64,000 nucleotides of DNA from Gemmataceae bacterium (GTDB taxonomy: Bacteria; Planctomycetota; Planctomycetia; Gemmatales; Gemmataceae), in assembly GCA_022842245.1 (NCBI GenBank), contig JALHPZ010000001.1, positions 354,702 to 418,701 of the forward strand. Direction: 5' to 3'. The translations under genes were made by a program, and so were the position numbers. Within the stretch, counting starts at the first letter, position 1. Every line of letters starts with the position of its first letter. Shown here piece by piece: positions 44,559 to 56,692 of the stretch. Under the pieces are notes generated by a model. That model was not told the DNA's origin. It saw only the letters and a list, made by a program, of their open reading frames with translations, and ran no database searches.

Positions 44559-45872
44559 ATGCCGCGACACGGCTTCGCGATTCACCTGCTCCTCGTGCTC
44601 GCCGCACCCGCGCTCGCCGCCGACCACTGGCCCCATTGGCGCGGTCCGCACGCCGACGGCACCGCGCCCGCCGCGAAGCCGCCCGTCAAGTGGGACGGCG
44701 CCAGCGGACAGAACATCCGCTGGAAGGCCCCGCTCACCGGTCGCGGCAGTGCCACGCCGATCGTGTGGGGCAACTCGATCTTCGTCCTTTCCGCCGAGGA
44801 GACCGGCCGTGTCGCGAGTGAAGCCGAACGGCCCAAGCCGACCCTCGACTTCAAGCGGAACACGACCGCGCCGAAAAACTACTACCGCTTCCACGTTTCG
44901 GCGTTCGACCGCGAGACGGGCAAGCCGCTCTGGACGAAGGTCGCCGCCGAGAAGGTGCCGCACGAAGGCCACCACGAAACGCACTCCTACGCCGCCGGGT
45001 CGCCCACGACCGACGGCGAACGACTCTATGTGTCCTTCGGTTCCTTCGGCGTGTATTGCTACGATCTGGCCGGCAATCTGCTCTGGTCGCGCGATCTCGG
45101 CCGGCTCAATACCCGCCTCGGCTGGGGCGAGGCCGTCACACCCGTCGTCCACGCCGGGCGACTCTTGCTGAACTGGGATCAGGAGGCCGATTCCGCCCTG
45201 CATTGCCTCGACGCCAAGACCGGCGAACCGATCTGGACCGCGAAGCGCGACGAGAAGAGCACCTGGACGACTCCGTTGGTGGTCGAGCACGGAGGCCGCA
45301 CGCAGGTGATCCTGAACGGAACGACGCGCATCCGCAGCCACGACCTGGCGACCGGCGAGGTGATCTGGAGTTGCTCCGGCATGACCGTGAACCCAATCCC
45401 GTCGGCATTGAAGTACGGCGACGCGGCGATCGTGATGAGCGGCTACCGCGGTGCCGCGGCCGTGTCGATCCCGTTGGCATCGAAGGGGGAATTGGAGCCA
45501 TCGCAGGCGAACTGGTCGTTCAAGAAGGCGACACCCTACGTGCCGTCGCCGGTGCTGGTCGGGGACCATCTGTATTTCACCGAAGCGAATTTGAACCTGC
45601 TGACCGTACTGAACGCGAAGACCGGGAAGCCGGTCTTCGAGCGGGAGCGCCTGCCCGGCGTGCGGCAGTTCTACGCCTCGCCGGTGTACGCCGGTGGCCG
45701 GCTGTACTTCACCGATCGCGACGGCGTGACGGTCGTCCTCAAGCCGGGCGATTCGCTCGACGTGCTGGCGACGAACAAGCTCGGCGACTCCGTGGACGCC
45801 TCCCCGGTGCCGATTGGCGAGCGGCTTTACCTGCGCGGCGAAAAGTTCCTCTGGTGCATCGGAGAGCGATGA
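44559..45872 (+). CDS. Exported PQQ-repeat (BamB-like) beta-propeller protein
   Basis: 437 residues from ATG 44559, with CGGAG eight bases upstream. Signal peptide MPRHGFAIHLLLVLAAPALAA. The mature part opens with the phrase DHWPHWRGPHADG, common to planctomycete PQQ-binding-like propellers, and has blade motifs such as LFCLDAKTGEPIWTAKRD and LTVLNAKTGKPVFERERL. Six to seven blades can be counted by eye. No PQQ cofactor-specific residues are evident, so the role may be structural or in polymer processing. Likely periplasmic. Confidence 0.85.
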   Translation: MPRHGFAIHLLLVLAAPALAADHWPHWRGPHADGTAPAAKPPVKWDGASGQNIRWKAPLTGRGSATPIVWGNSIFVLSAEETGRVASEAERPKPTLDFKRNTTAPKNYYRFHVSAFDRETGKPLWTKVAAEKVPHEGHHETHSYAAGSPTTDGERLYVSFGSFGVYCYDLAGNLLWSRDLGRLNTRLGWGEAVTPVVHAGRLLLNWDQEADSALHCLDAKTGEPIWTAKRDEKSTWTTPLVVEHGGRTQVILNGTTRIRSHDLATGEVIWSCSGMTVNPIPSALKYGDAAIVMSGYRGAAAVSIPLASKGELEPSQANWSFKKATPYVPSPVLVGDHLYFTEANLNLLTVLNAKTGKPVFERERLPGVRQFYASPVYAGGRLYFTDRDGVTVVLKPGDSLDVLATNKLGDSVDASPVPIGERLYLRGEKFLWCIGER

Positions 45873-45928
45873 CTGGACGGGTATAATTCGCCAATCCCGT
45901 CTTGCGGTTCCCCTCGGAGGCCTCGCCC

Positions 45929-46564
45929 ATGCGCAACGATCTCACGGATATCACGGTGGTGATGGACCGCAGCGGTTCGATGCACGCGTGCCAGACCGAC
46001 GCGGAGGGGGGCCTGAACCGGTACATCGAGGAGCAGAAGCGGCAGCCGGGCGAGGCGTACTTTTCGCTCGTCCAGTTCGACACGGAGTACGAGTTCGTGC
46101 ATCGCGGCGTGCCGATCCGGCAGGTGCCGCACTGTTCGCTCGTGCCGCGCGGGAACACGGCGCTGCTGGACGCGCTCGGCCGGGCGATCATGGAGACCGG
46201 CGAACGGCTGGCGAAGATGCCGGAAGCGGACAGGCCGGGGCTGGTCGTGATGGTGGTGCTGACGGACGGTCAGGAGAACTCCAGCAAGGAGTTCTCGCGG
46301 GCGAAAGTGAAGGAGATGATCGAGCACCAGCAATCGGTCTACAAGTGGCAGTTCATCTATCTGGGTGCGAATCAGGATTCGTTCGCCGAGGCCGGCGGGT
46401 TGGGCATGGCCGGTTCGGTCGGGACGTGGACCGCGGCGACGCAGGCCGTGGCGTATGCCGCCGCGTCGGCGAATACCGCGCGGATGCGGGAACAGGTTCG
46501 TTGTGCCGCGCCGGTGGCCAACGCCTTCACGACCGAAGAGCTCGACGCAATGGAAGGAAAGTGA
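45929..46564 (+). CDS. von Willebrand factor type A domain protein
   Basis: 211 residues from ATG 45929 with CGGAGG about 9 bases upstream; the open frame starts at 45902. It is a single vWA domain with a complete metal-ion-dependent adhesion site: DRSGSM near 13-18, a Thr in GNTALLDALG and Asp in LTDGQENS. It is soluble and has no membrane segment. Cytoplasmic vWA proteins often act with MoxR-type ATPases or in tellurium-resistance-like complexes, but none is adjacent. Role unknown. Confidence 0.88.
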   Translation: MRNDLTDITVVMDRSGSMHACQTDAEGGLNRYIEEQKRQPGEAYFSLVQFDTEYEFVHRGVPIRQVPHCSLVPRGNTALLDALGRAIMETGERLAKMPEADRPGLVVMVVLTDGQENSSKEFSRAKVKEMIEHQQSVYKWQFIYLGANQDSFAEAGGLGMAGSVGTWTAATQAVAYAAASANTARMREQVRCAAPVANAFTTEELDAMEGK

Positions 46565-46627
46565 ACTTCGGGTAGGCGCAACCGGCCCGGAATCGGTATC
46601 ACGCGGCGTCCCCCTCGGAGCCGTCGG

Positions 46628-48022
46628 ATGCGTCCGTCCTTTTCGCCGCGCGCGCTCACCTGCATTGCCGTCGCGCTCGGCCTCGCCCTGCGCCTTTGGC
46701 ATTACCTCCAAAACCACACCATCTGGTACGACGAGGCCGTGCTCATTGCCAATGTCATGGGCAAGGATTGGGGACGGCTCCTCGGTCCGCTCCACAACGC
46801 CGTCGCCGCTCCGCCGATCTACCTCTGGCTGCTGAAGTCGATACACCTGGCATTCGGGGACGAACCCTACGTCTGGCGCGCCCTGCCGTTCCTGTGCAGC
46901 TGCGCCACGCTCCTCGCCACCGTGCCGCTCGCCCGGCTCGCGCTTTCGCCCGGTCTCGTGCCCGTCGCCGTCGCGTTGGTGGCCCTCTCGGATAATCACA
47001 TCTGGCTCGGCTGCACCGTGAAACCCTACACCGGTGATGCCCTGCTCACCACGCTGCTGCTCATCGCCTATCTGCGCACCAAGGATTGGAACCCCGTCCG
47101 CCGCCTGCTCGCCCTCGCCGCGATCATTCCGCCCGTGCTCTGCTTCTCGTATCCGATGGCGTTCATCTTCGGGGGCCTTCTGCTCGCGCAGGTGCCGGCC
47201 GCGTGGCGCGCCCGCCCCGCCGGGGTCGCCGCCTGGGCACTCGGATTTGCCGTGTCGGTCGGCACCTTCGCCATGCTCTACTTCGGCCCGATCAAGCAAC
47301 AGCGCGTGACCGGTCTCGTGTTGGAATGGGACCGCGATTTCCCGAACTGGTCCCGCCCCGTGACCGTGCCCGGCTGGGCGGCCGAGCATACCGCCACCGT
47401 CTTCCAGTACGCCTTCCTGCCCGGCGGCCTCGCCCTCGTGGCGCTCGCGCCGTGGGGCTTCGCAAACCTCGTTCGCTCGAATCGCCGCGGACTCGCCGTC
47501 GTCCTCGCCGTCCCGTTCGTGCTCGCCTTGATGGCCGCGGCCGTGAAGTCGTACCCGTACGGCTTCAACCGCCTCATGCACTTCATCGCGCCCTGCGTGC
47601 TGCTCATCGGCTGCTACGGGCTGGAGGTGTACCTGCTGCGATTCCCTCGCTGGGCGCGCGCGGCCACGGTGGCGTTGTTGATCTCCGTCGCGGTTCCGCC
47701 GGCGATCCACCTGTTCAAGCCCTGGCCGAAGCCGGACGCACAATCCGTGAAGAAGTATGTCAACGAACACCGCCAGCCCGGCGAACGGGTCTTCAGCGAC
47801 GAGGACAACTACCTGTATTTCTTCTTCGGCGAACTGAGCAAGCTGGACCGCGCCGTCGAGGTGCCGCCGGGCGGCCGCGCCTGGGCCGTCATGGATTTCT
47901 ACAAGCCGGAGGAACGCCGGGCGTACGTGGACGCGAAGATGCGCGCCGCCGGGCTGGAACTGATCCACGAACAACACTTCAAGCTGGCGTCGGCGTTTCT
48001 GTACGAGCGGAAGGGCCCGTGA
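46628..48022 (+). CDS. GT39-like membrane glycosyltransferase (ArnT/PMT type)
   Basis: 464 residues with about ten hydrophobic segments. The first loop has HTIWYDEAVLIANVMG, in which the Asp-Glu pair is the metal-site signature of GT39/PMT and ArnT-like enzymes that use polyprenyl-phosphate sugars. The C-terminal 80 residues are soluble (VFSDEDNYLYFFFGELS). It would act at the membrane surface in glycan modification; substrate unknown. ATG 46628 is preceded by GGAG nine bases upstream. It is followed by the palindromic element at 48.1 kb. Confidence 0.72.
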   Translation: MRPSFSPRALTCIAVALGLALRLWHYLQNHTIWYDEAVLIANVMGKDWGRLLGPLHNAVAAPPIYLWLLKSIHLAFGDEPYVWRALPFLCSCATLLATVPLARLALSPGLVPVAVALVALSDNHIWLGCTVKPYTGDALLTTLLLIAYLRTKDWNPVRRLLALAAIIPPVLCFSYPMAFIFGGLLLAQVPAAWRARPAGVAAWALGFAVSVGTFAMLYFGPIKQQRVTGLVLEWDRDFPNWSRPVTVPGWAAEHTATVFQYAFLPGGLALVALAPWGFANLVRSNRRGLAVVLAVPFVLALMAAAVKSYPYGFNRLMHFIAPCVLLIGCYGLEVYLLRFPRWARAATVALLISVAVPPAIHLFKPWPKPDAQSVKKYVNEHRQPGERVFSDEDNYLYFFFGELSKLDRAVEVPPGGRAWAVMDFYKPEERRAYVDAKMRAAGLELIHEQHFKLASAFLYERKGP

Positions 48023-48082
48023 CGTGATTCGGGGGATTTCTGTCGGCAAGCATTCGATGTTTCAAAGGAACCTGCATTCTTT

Positions 48083-48288
48083 GCCCCGGAGGGGCATCGG
48101 GATGTCGCCACGGGTGGAGCGAAGCGGAACCCGTGGTCGCAGTTGAGGATTCACTCGCCCCGGCAGGGGCGACGGAACCAATGACGCCCCCCTGCCCCAA
48201 GCCGGGGCAGAATACCCATCGACTCATTCCACGGGTTTCACCCGTGGCGACAGTCCGCGGCCCCTCAGGGGGCCAAGACATCGAACAT
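48083..48288. repeat. Six-hairpin palindromic repeat element, copy A
   Basis: About 206 bp. Hairpins in order: 48083-48095 (GCCCC/GGGGC), 48108-48136 (CCACGGGT ... ACCCGTGG, 29 bases), 48156-48171 (CGCCCC/GGGGCG), 48193-48209 (TGCCCC/GGGGCA), 48229-48247 (a shortened CCACGGGT/ACCCGTGG) and 48259-48274 (GGCCCC/GGGGCC). The first two and last two hairpins are inverted copies of each other, so the element is itself a long imperfect inverted repeat. A second copy is at 61834-62049. It lies in the 369-bp gap before ispH, which holds no gene. Confidence 0.88.
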
Positions 48289-48391
48289 CTTCGCCGGTTC
48301 CAAGTCCCATCCACCGTGACATTCGCCGCGCCGTTGCGGTTGGCGGGGGAGACCCTCCCGCGATACGATGACCGCAACGGAGAAATACATC

Positions 48392-49327
48392 ATGAAGATC
48401 CTACTGGCCAACCCGCGCGGGTTCTGCGCGGGCGTCAACATGGCCATCGAGACGCTCGAAACCAGCCTGAGCCTCTTCGGCAGCCCCCTGTACGTCTACC
48501 ACGAGATCGTGCACAACCGGCCGATTGTCGAACGTTTCCGCGCCAAGGGGGTCGTCTTCGTCGACGACATCTCGGAGGTGCCGAACGGTGGTACGGTCCT
48601 CTACAGCGCCCACGGCGTCTCGCCGCGGATTCGGGAGCATTCGAAGGAGCGGAACCTCCGCGCCATCGACGCGACCTGCCCGCTCGTGACGAAAGTGCAC
48701 ATGGAGGCGGTGAAGTTCGCGAAGGAAGGCTACACGATCATCCTGATCGGCCACGAAGGGCACGACGAAGTGCTGGGTACGATGGGGGAGGCCCCGCACT
48801 GCATGGTGCTCGTCGAGGATGAACTGGACGTGGCGAAGCTGGAATTCCCACCGGATACGAAGCTCGCGTTCCTGACGCAGACGACGCTGTCCGTGGACGA
48901 GGCGAACGTGGTGATCGCGGCGCTGCGGCGGCGGTTCCCGCACATCGTCGGGCCGAACAAGGACGACATCTGCTACGCGACGCAGAACCGGCAGGAGGCG
49001 GTGCGGGAGTTGGTGCCGGAGGCGGACGTGGTGCTGGTGCTGGGCAGCCAGAACAGCTCGAACAGCCAGCGGCTGGCGGAGATCGCGCGGACGTGTGGCA
49101 AGCGGGCGTACCTGATCGACCGCGTGACCGAGCTGGACGCGACGTGGTTCAACGCGGACGACACGGTGCTGGTGACGGCCGGCGCGAGCGCGCCGGAGGA
49201 CCACGTGCAGGACTGCGTGGCGTATCTGAAGGAGAAATTCGGCGCGGAATTGGAGAACCGCGTGATCCGCGAGGAGCACGTGAGCTTCCCCCTGCCGCGC
49301 GAGCTGCGGGTGCTGGTGCGGAACTAA
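48392..49327 (+). CDS. ispH: 4-hydroxy-3-methylbut-2-enyl diphosphate reductase (IspH)
   Basis: 311 residues from ATG 48392, with GGAGA nine bases upstream; ATG 48368 would add eight residues without a ribosome site. It is the last step of the MEP pathway, reducing HMBPP to isopentenyl and dimethylallyl diphosphate. The [4Fe-4S] ligands are Cys12 (GFCAGV), Cys96 (DATCPLV) and Cys194 (DDICYATQNR). His41 (IVHNR) and catalytic Glu126 in HEGHDEVLGTMG are conserved. Length is standard. The gene is not in an operon with other MEP genes. Confidence 0.96.
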   Translation: MKILLANPRGFCAGVNMAIETLETSLSLFGSPLYVYHEIVHNRPIVERFRAKGVVFVDDISEVPNGGTVLYSAHGVSPRIREHSKERNLRAIDATCPLVTKVHMEAVKFAKEGYTIILIGHEGHDEVLGTMGEAPHCMVLVEDELDVAKLEFPPDTKLAFLTQTTLSVDEANVVIAALRRRFPHIVGPNKDDICYATQNRQEAVRELVPEADVVLVLGSQNSSNSQRLAEIARTCGKRAYLIDRVTELDATWFNADDTVLVTAGASAPEDHVQDCVAYLKEKFGAELENRVIREEHVSFPLPRELRVLVRN

Positions 49328-49341
49328 CGGGAGGGCGAGCG

Positions 49342-50001
49342 ATGCGTATGCCGAGCGTGGAACGGACGATCAAGAAGCCGAAGCCAAAGGCTAAGGCAGA
49401 GAAGACGCTGCGCTTTGGCCCGGCCGACCACGGCCGCACCGTGACCGAACGACAGGCGGAAGGCGCGGAGTACGTCGGTGGATTCAAGTATGAGATCATC
49501 GACGGGAGGTTGTACGTGTCGCCCTCGCCCAACATTCCCGAAAATAGGCTGGAACGCTGGTTGCGCCGCGCCGTTGAACGGTACTCGGACGAACACCCGG
49601 AGACCATTAATTACGTCACTCCCAAGGGGCGAGTCTATCTCCCCAAATCGGTTCGAATCACCGTTCCGGAGCCGGACCTCGCGGCCTACGCGAATTTCCC
49701 CGATGAAGACGAGCGACCGAATGCGAAGTGGAATGACGTCAGTCCTTTACTCGTCGCTGAGGTACTCGTTGAGGGAAGTATTGAAAAAGATCTCGGTCGG
49801 AACCCCGATCTCTACCTGTCGGTGCCGACGATCCAGGAATACTGGGTCGTCGATGGTTCGGTCGATTCGCGGCAGCCGTCATTGATCCAATACGTCCGAC
49901 GCGGCAAGAAGTGGTCGATGACGATTCATCCGTTCGGATCGACGTTCACGCCGAAGGTGCTGCCGGGGTTCTCGCTCGTCATCAACCCGCGCGGGCGCTG
50001 A
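49342..50001 (+). CDS. Uma2 family endonuclease-like protein
   Basis: 219 residues from ATG 49342, with GGGAGG about 7 bases upstream. Matches the Uma2 (DUF820) family: KYEIIDGRLYVSPSP near 50-65, the acidic EPDLAAYA near 110, LLVAEVLVEGS near 135 (the D/E-x-K-like core) and RKNPDLYLSVPTIQEYWVVD-type end near 153-170 with Lys replaced in part. PD-(D/E)xK restriction-like fold; expanded in planctomycetes and cyanobacteria, function unproven. The first 25 residues are Lys/Pro-rich. It is 14 bases after ispH and overlaps the next gene's ribosome site. Confidence 0.88.
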   Translation: MRMPSVERTIKKPKPKAKAEKTLRFGPADHGRTVTERQAEGAEYVGGFKYEIIDGRLYVSPSPNIPENRLERWLRRAVERYSDEHPETINYVTPKGRVYLPKSVRITVPEPDLAAYANFPDEDERPNAKWNDVSPLLVAEVLVEGSIEKDLGRNPDLYLSVPTIQEYWVVDGSVDSRQPSLIQYVRRGKKWSMTIHPFGSTFTPKVLPGFSLVINPRGR

Positions 50002-50010
50002 GGTGCTGCG

Positions 50011-50682
50011 ATGACCGAAGCGGAGTGGTTTGCATCTGTAGATGCTGAAAGAATGCGAGTCTTTCTCGCTTCCAAACCCGTGTCACTGCGTAAAGTGATG
50101 CTGTTTCGTGTGGGTTGCTGTCGAATCCAATATCAACATTTGACCATCAAAGAAGCGCGTCAAGCAGTAGATGTCGCGGAGTTACTCGCCGATGGTCAGA
50201 TTCTCCTTGAGCAGACAAGAAACACATGGTCCAGTGGTATCAAACGTTTTCTCAAATATTGCTCTTCGAAAAACTTCCAGAAGTCGCGCCGCGAAAAATC
50301 CGAATTAGCGTCCCGAATCAATATGGCTGGTTTTGCCATCGATTGTTTGGATGTGGAGCATACCAGAAAGGCTGAGTTCCTTCCCGAACCAAGCGAATAC
50401 CTCGATCATCGCCACCTTTACCAAATTGCACCTGCTGTCTTTCGTGAGCTCTTCGGCAACCCCTTCCGCCCTGTCGCCATCAATCTCGCGTGGCTCACGT
50501 CGACGGCCGTCGGCATCGCGCAGGGCATCTACGACGACCGCGCCTTCGACCGGCTGCCGATCCTCGCGGATGCGCTTCAGGATGCCGGCTGCGAGAACGA
50601 GGACATCCTTGCCCATTGTCGCGACGAGGGGCCGCACGTGCGGGGTTGCTGGGTCGTGGATCTCGTGCTGGGGAAGGAATAG
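50011..50682 (+). CDS. Gemmataceae paralogous-family protein ([17 protein letters not shown] end)
   Basis: 223 residues. The start MTEAEWF is followed by a variable helical region. The C-terminal 75 residues hold the conserved block [47 protein letters not shown] and [17 protein letters not shown], which I recognise from a large Gemmata family of unknown function. The 5' two thirds are visibly poorer in G+C than the rest and the change is abrupt near 50455. A 29-bp-arm hairpin follows 10 bases after the stop. Role unknown. Confidence 0.78.
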   Translation: MTEAEWFASVDAERMRVFLASKPVSLRKVMLFRVGCCRIQYQHLTIKEARQAVDVAELLADGQILLEQTRNTWSSGIKRFLKYCSSKNFQKSRREKSELASRINMAGFAIDCLDVEHTRKAEFLPEPSEYLDHRHLYQIAPAVFRELFGNPFRPVAINLAWLTSTAVGIAQGIYDDRAFDRLPILADALQDAGCENEDILAHCRDEGPHVRGCWVVDLVLGKE

Positions 50683-50692
50683 CCAATCGAAG

Positions 50693-50764
50693 GCGAGCGT
50701 CGGTGCGTCAGTCCGACGTGGCCGGGCGAGGCGAACCACGTCGGGCTGACGCACCGACGCTCGC
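50693..50764. repeat. 72-bp hairpin repeat with 29-base arms
   Basis: Left arm 50693-50721 (GCGAGCGTCGGTGCGTCAGT...) and right arm 50736-50764 are complementary with one mismatch, around a 14-base loop. It starts 10 bases after the preceding stop codon and could also serve as a terminator, though it has no T tract. It does not share sequence with the six-hairpin element or the ACGGATRAAC element. Confidence 0.85.
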
Positions 50765-50807
50765 CGGGTCGCTGGCTTTCGTCCGACGTTCCGATACCGA
50801 TAGCGTC

Positions 50808-51923
50808 ATGCTCTCCACCGATCCCCCGCTGAACTACCTCCCCACGCTCCCGCGCCGCAAGGACTGGCGGATCGGCTGCGTCGGGTCCGGCTTCATCATG
50901 CGGGATTGCCACCTCGTCGCGTACCGGCAGGCGGGGTTCAACCCCGTGGCGATCGCGTCGCGGAACGCGGCGACGGCGGCCGAGGTCGCGAAACTCCACG
51001 GCATCGCCACCGTTCACGAGAGTATCGAGAAGCTGCTTGCCGATTCGGGCATCGAGATTCTCGACGTGGCCGTGCCGCCGGATGCACAGCCGGACTTGAT
51101 TCGCAAGGCTGTCGAACTGGGGCGCGGCCGGTTGCGCGGCATCCTCGCGCAGAAACCGCTCGCGCTCTCCGTGCGCGAGGCGGCCGACCTCGTGACACGC
51201 TGCGAAGACGCGGGTATCGTGCTGGTGGTGAACCAGAACATGCGGTTCGATCAGTCGGTGCGGGCCGCGAAGGATCTCCTCAATCGCGGCTGGCTCGGCG
51301 AGCCGGTCCTCGCGACCATCGACATGCGGGCGATCCCGCACTGGATGCCGTGGGCCGAGGGGCTGCCGTCGCTCTCGACGTTCGTCATGAGCATCCACCA
51401 CCTCGATACGTTCCGCTACTGGCTCGGCACGCCGGACCGCGTCCTCGCCAGCACGCGCCCCGACCCGCGCACGAAGTTCCCGCACACGGACGGTATCAAC
51501 CTCTGCATCCTCGAGTACAACTCCGGCGCGCGGGCGAGTTCCTGGGACGACGTCTGGACCGGCCCCGGCCGCGAAGGCGCCGCCGGGGACTTCGGCATCC
51601 GCTGGCGCATCGAAGGCACCGACGGCCTCGCCACCGGTACCATCGGCTGGCCGAAGTATCCGGCGAAGGAGCCGAGTACGATCACCTATAGCACGAAGCG
51701 GCAGCCGGGCACATGGATCAAGCCCGAATGGAAGGAAGTCTGGTTCCCGGACGCGTTCGTCGGCACGATGGCGCAGTTGCTCGTCGCCATCGAGCACGGC
51801 ACGGCACCGGAGATTGGCGGGCGGGACAACCTTGAAACGATCGCGCTCTGCGAAGCGGTGTTCGCGGCGGCGAAGGAACACCGCGTGACGACGGTGCGGG
51901 AATTCCTGGCGGCCGGCGCATGA
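50808..51923 (+). CDS. Gfo/Idh/MocA family oxidoreductase
   Basis: 371 residues from ATG 50808. NAD(P)-dependent sugar-type oxidoreductase: the Rossmann motif is [15 protein letters not shown] near 22-36, and the catalytic-Lys motif is [11 protein letters not shown] near 109 (the usual EKP has Gln here). The C-terminal domain has [19 protein letters not shown] near 195-213, with the typical His pair. Substrate unknown. It has a four-base overlap (ATGA) with the next gene, an epimerase, so the two form an operon for sugar or nucleotide-sugar conversion. Confidence 0.9.
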   Translation: MLSTDPPLNYLPTLPRRKDWRIGCVGSGFIMRDCHLVAYRQAGFNPVAIASRNAATAAEVAKLHGIATVHESIEKLLADSGIEILDVAVPPDAQPDLIRKAVELGRGRLRGILAQKPLALSVREAADLVTRCEDAGIVLVVNQNMRFDQSVRAAKDLLNRGWLGEPVLATIDMRAIPHWMPWAEGLPSLSTFVMSIHHLDTFRYWLGTPDRVLASTRPDPRTKFPHTDGINLCILEYNSGARASSWDDVWTGPGREGAAGDFGIRWRIEGTDGLATGTIGWPKYPAKEPSTITYSTKRQPGTWIKPEWKEVWFPDAFVGTMAQLLVAIEHGTAPEIGGRDNLETIALCEAVFAAAKEHRVTTVREFLAAGA

Positions 51924-52915
51924 GTTTCCCCGACACGGTCGTCACGGGCGGCGGCGGATTCATTGGCCGGCATCTCGTGCAGCAACTCGTCGAACGCGGC
52001 GAGCGCGTTCGCATCGTCGAAAAGCCGGGATCGCAAGTCTTCCATCCACCCGGCGCGGAAGTCGTCTTCGCCGACATTCGCGATCGCGATGCGGTTGTTC
52101 CGGCGATGAAGGGCGCGAGGTTCGTCTATCACCTCGCCGCCAACCCGAATCTCTGGACGCGCCGGCGCGGCGAGTTCACCCGCGTCAACTTCCACGGCAC
52201 CGTCCACGTCCTCGACGCGGCGCTCGCGGCCGGGGCGGAGCGCGTGCTCCATTGCAGCACCGAGAGCATCCTCACGCGGGCGGATCAGTCGTCGGCGATT
52301 AACGAACATCAAAACGTGACGATCCGCGACGCGATCGGGCCGTACTGTCGGTCGAAGTTCCGGGCGGAACAATACGTGATGAAGTTGGCGCACGCGGGCC
52401 GGCCGGTCGTGATCGTGAATCCGACGCTGCCGGTCGGGCCGGGAGACGTGGGGCTGTCGCCGCCGACGCGGATGATCCTCGATTGCGCGCTCGGCAAGCG
52501 TTCGGCCTACCTGGATGCGGACCTGAACCTGATCGACGTGCGCGACGTGGCGCTCGGAATGACGCTCGCGATGGCGAAGGGGGTCCCGGGCCGGCGGTAC
52601 CTGCTGGGGGCCGAGAACTGGAGCGTGAAGAGGGTGTTCGAGTTCGTGGCGGATCATGTTGGCGTCGCACGTCCGACGTGGGAGGTGCCGTACGAGCTGG
52701 CGCTGGCGGCGGCGTACGTCGGCGAGTTCGTCGCGGACGTCGTGACGGGTCGGCCGCCGGCGGCGACGGTGACGGGGGTGAAATTGGCGGGGCGGTCGAT
52801 GTTATTCGACGCGACGGCGAGCCTGCACGAGTTGGGGCTGACGCCGCGATCGGTGGACGATTCGTTGCGTGAGTGTCTGGCGGACCTGCGTTCGCGGGGC
52901 GCGATCCCGCGTTAG
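51920..52915 (+). CDS. NAD-dependent sugar epimerase/dehydratase
   Basis: 331 residues. Extended short-chain dehydrogenase: the NAD motif is TGGGGFIG at 9-16, the catalytic Ser is in LHCSTES near 113 and the Tyr-Lys pair is Y142-x3-K146 (YCRSK). [10 protein letters not shown] near 167 resembles the HpnA subgroup of hopanoid-associated epimerases, but the substrate cannot be told. It overlaps the Gfo/Idh gene by four bases. It is the last gene before the kinase, and a weak hairpin (52939-52954) follows it. Confidence 0.88.
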   Translation: MSFPDTVVTGGGGFIGRHLVQQLVERGERVRIVEKPGSQVFHPPGAEVVFADIRDRDAVVPAMKGARFVYHLAANPNLWTRRRGEFTRVNFHGTVHVLDAALAAGAERVLHCSTESILTRADQSSAINEHQNVTIRDAIGPYCRSKFRAEQYVMKLAHAGRPVVIVNPTLPVGPGDVGLSPPTRMILDCALGKRSAYLDADLNLIDVRDVALGMTLAMAKGVPGRRYLLGAENWSVKRVFEFVADHVGVARPTWEVPYELALAAAYVGEFVADVVTGRPPAATVTGVKLAGRSMLFDATASLHELGLTPRSVDDSLRECLADLRSRGAIPR

Positions 52916-52938
52916 TACTCGCAGCGGACAATTCATCT

Positions 52939-52963
52939 CCCGCGCAAGGGCGGGTTCATTTCT
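52939..52963 (+). terminator. Weak hairpin after the epimerase gene
   Basis: CCCGC (52939-52943) pairs with GCGGG (52950-52954), six-base loop, followed by TTCATTTCT. The stem is only five pairs, so this is a tentative call. Confidence 0.35.
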
Positions 52964-53076
52964 CGCGGGATTGCCGGCCGGCTGCGGCGCGGCGGGAAAA
53001 ATCGTGAACTAGATTGCAACGGTTCATTCGCGCCGTTCCGGTGCGAATCCCGGATTACCCTTTCCCCGATTCGTCC

Positions 53077-56682
<3,606 letters not shown>

Positions 56683-56692
56683 ACCCGGTGGT

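Noticed and set aside
45827..48049. 740-codon antisense frame under the vWA and GT39 genes
   Set aside because: Shadow frame covering two well-supported plus-strand genes; translation is His/Arg/Glu-rich without motifs.
48083..48288. CRISPR-like array
   Set aside because: The repeated pieces are hairpins of different sequence, not identical repeats with unique spacers, and no cas gene is near.
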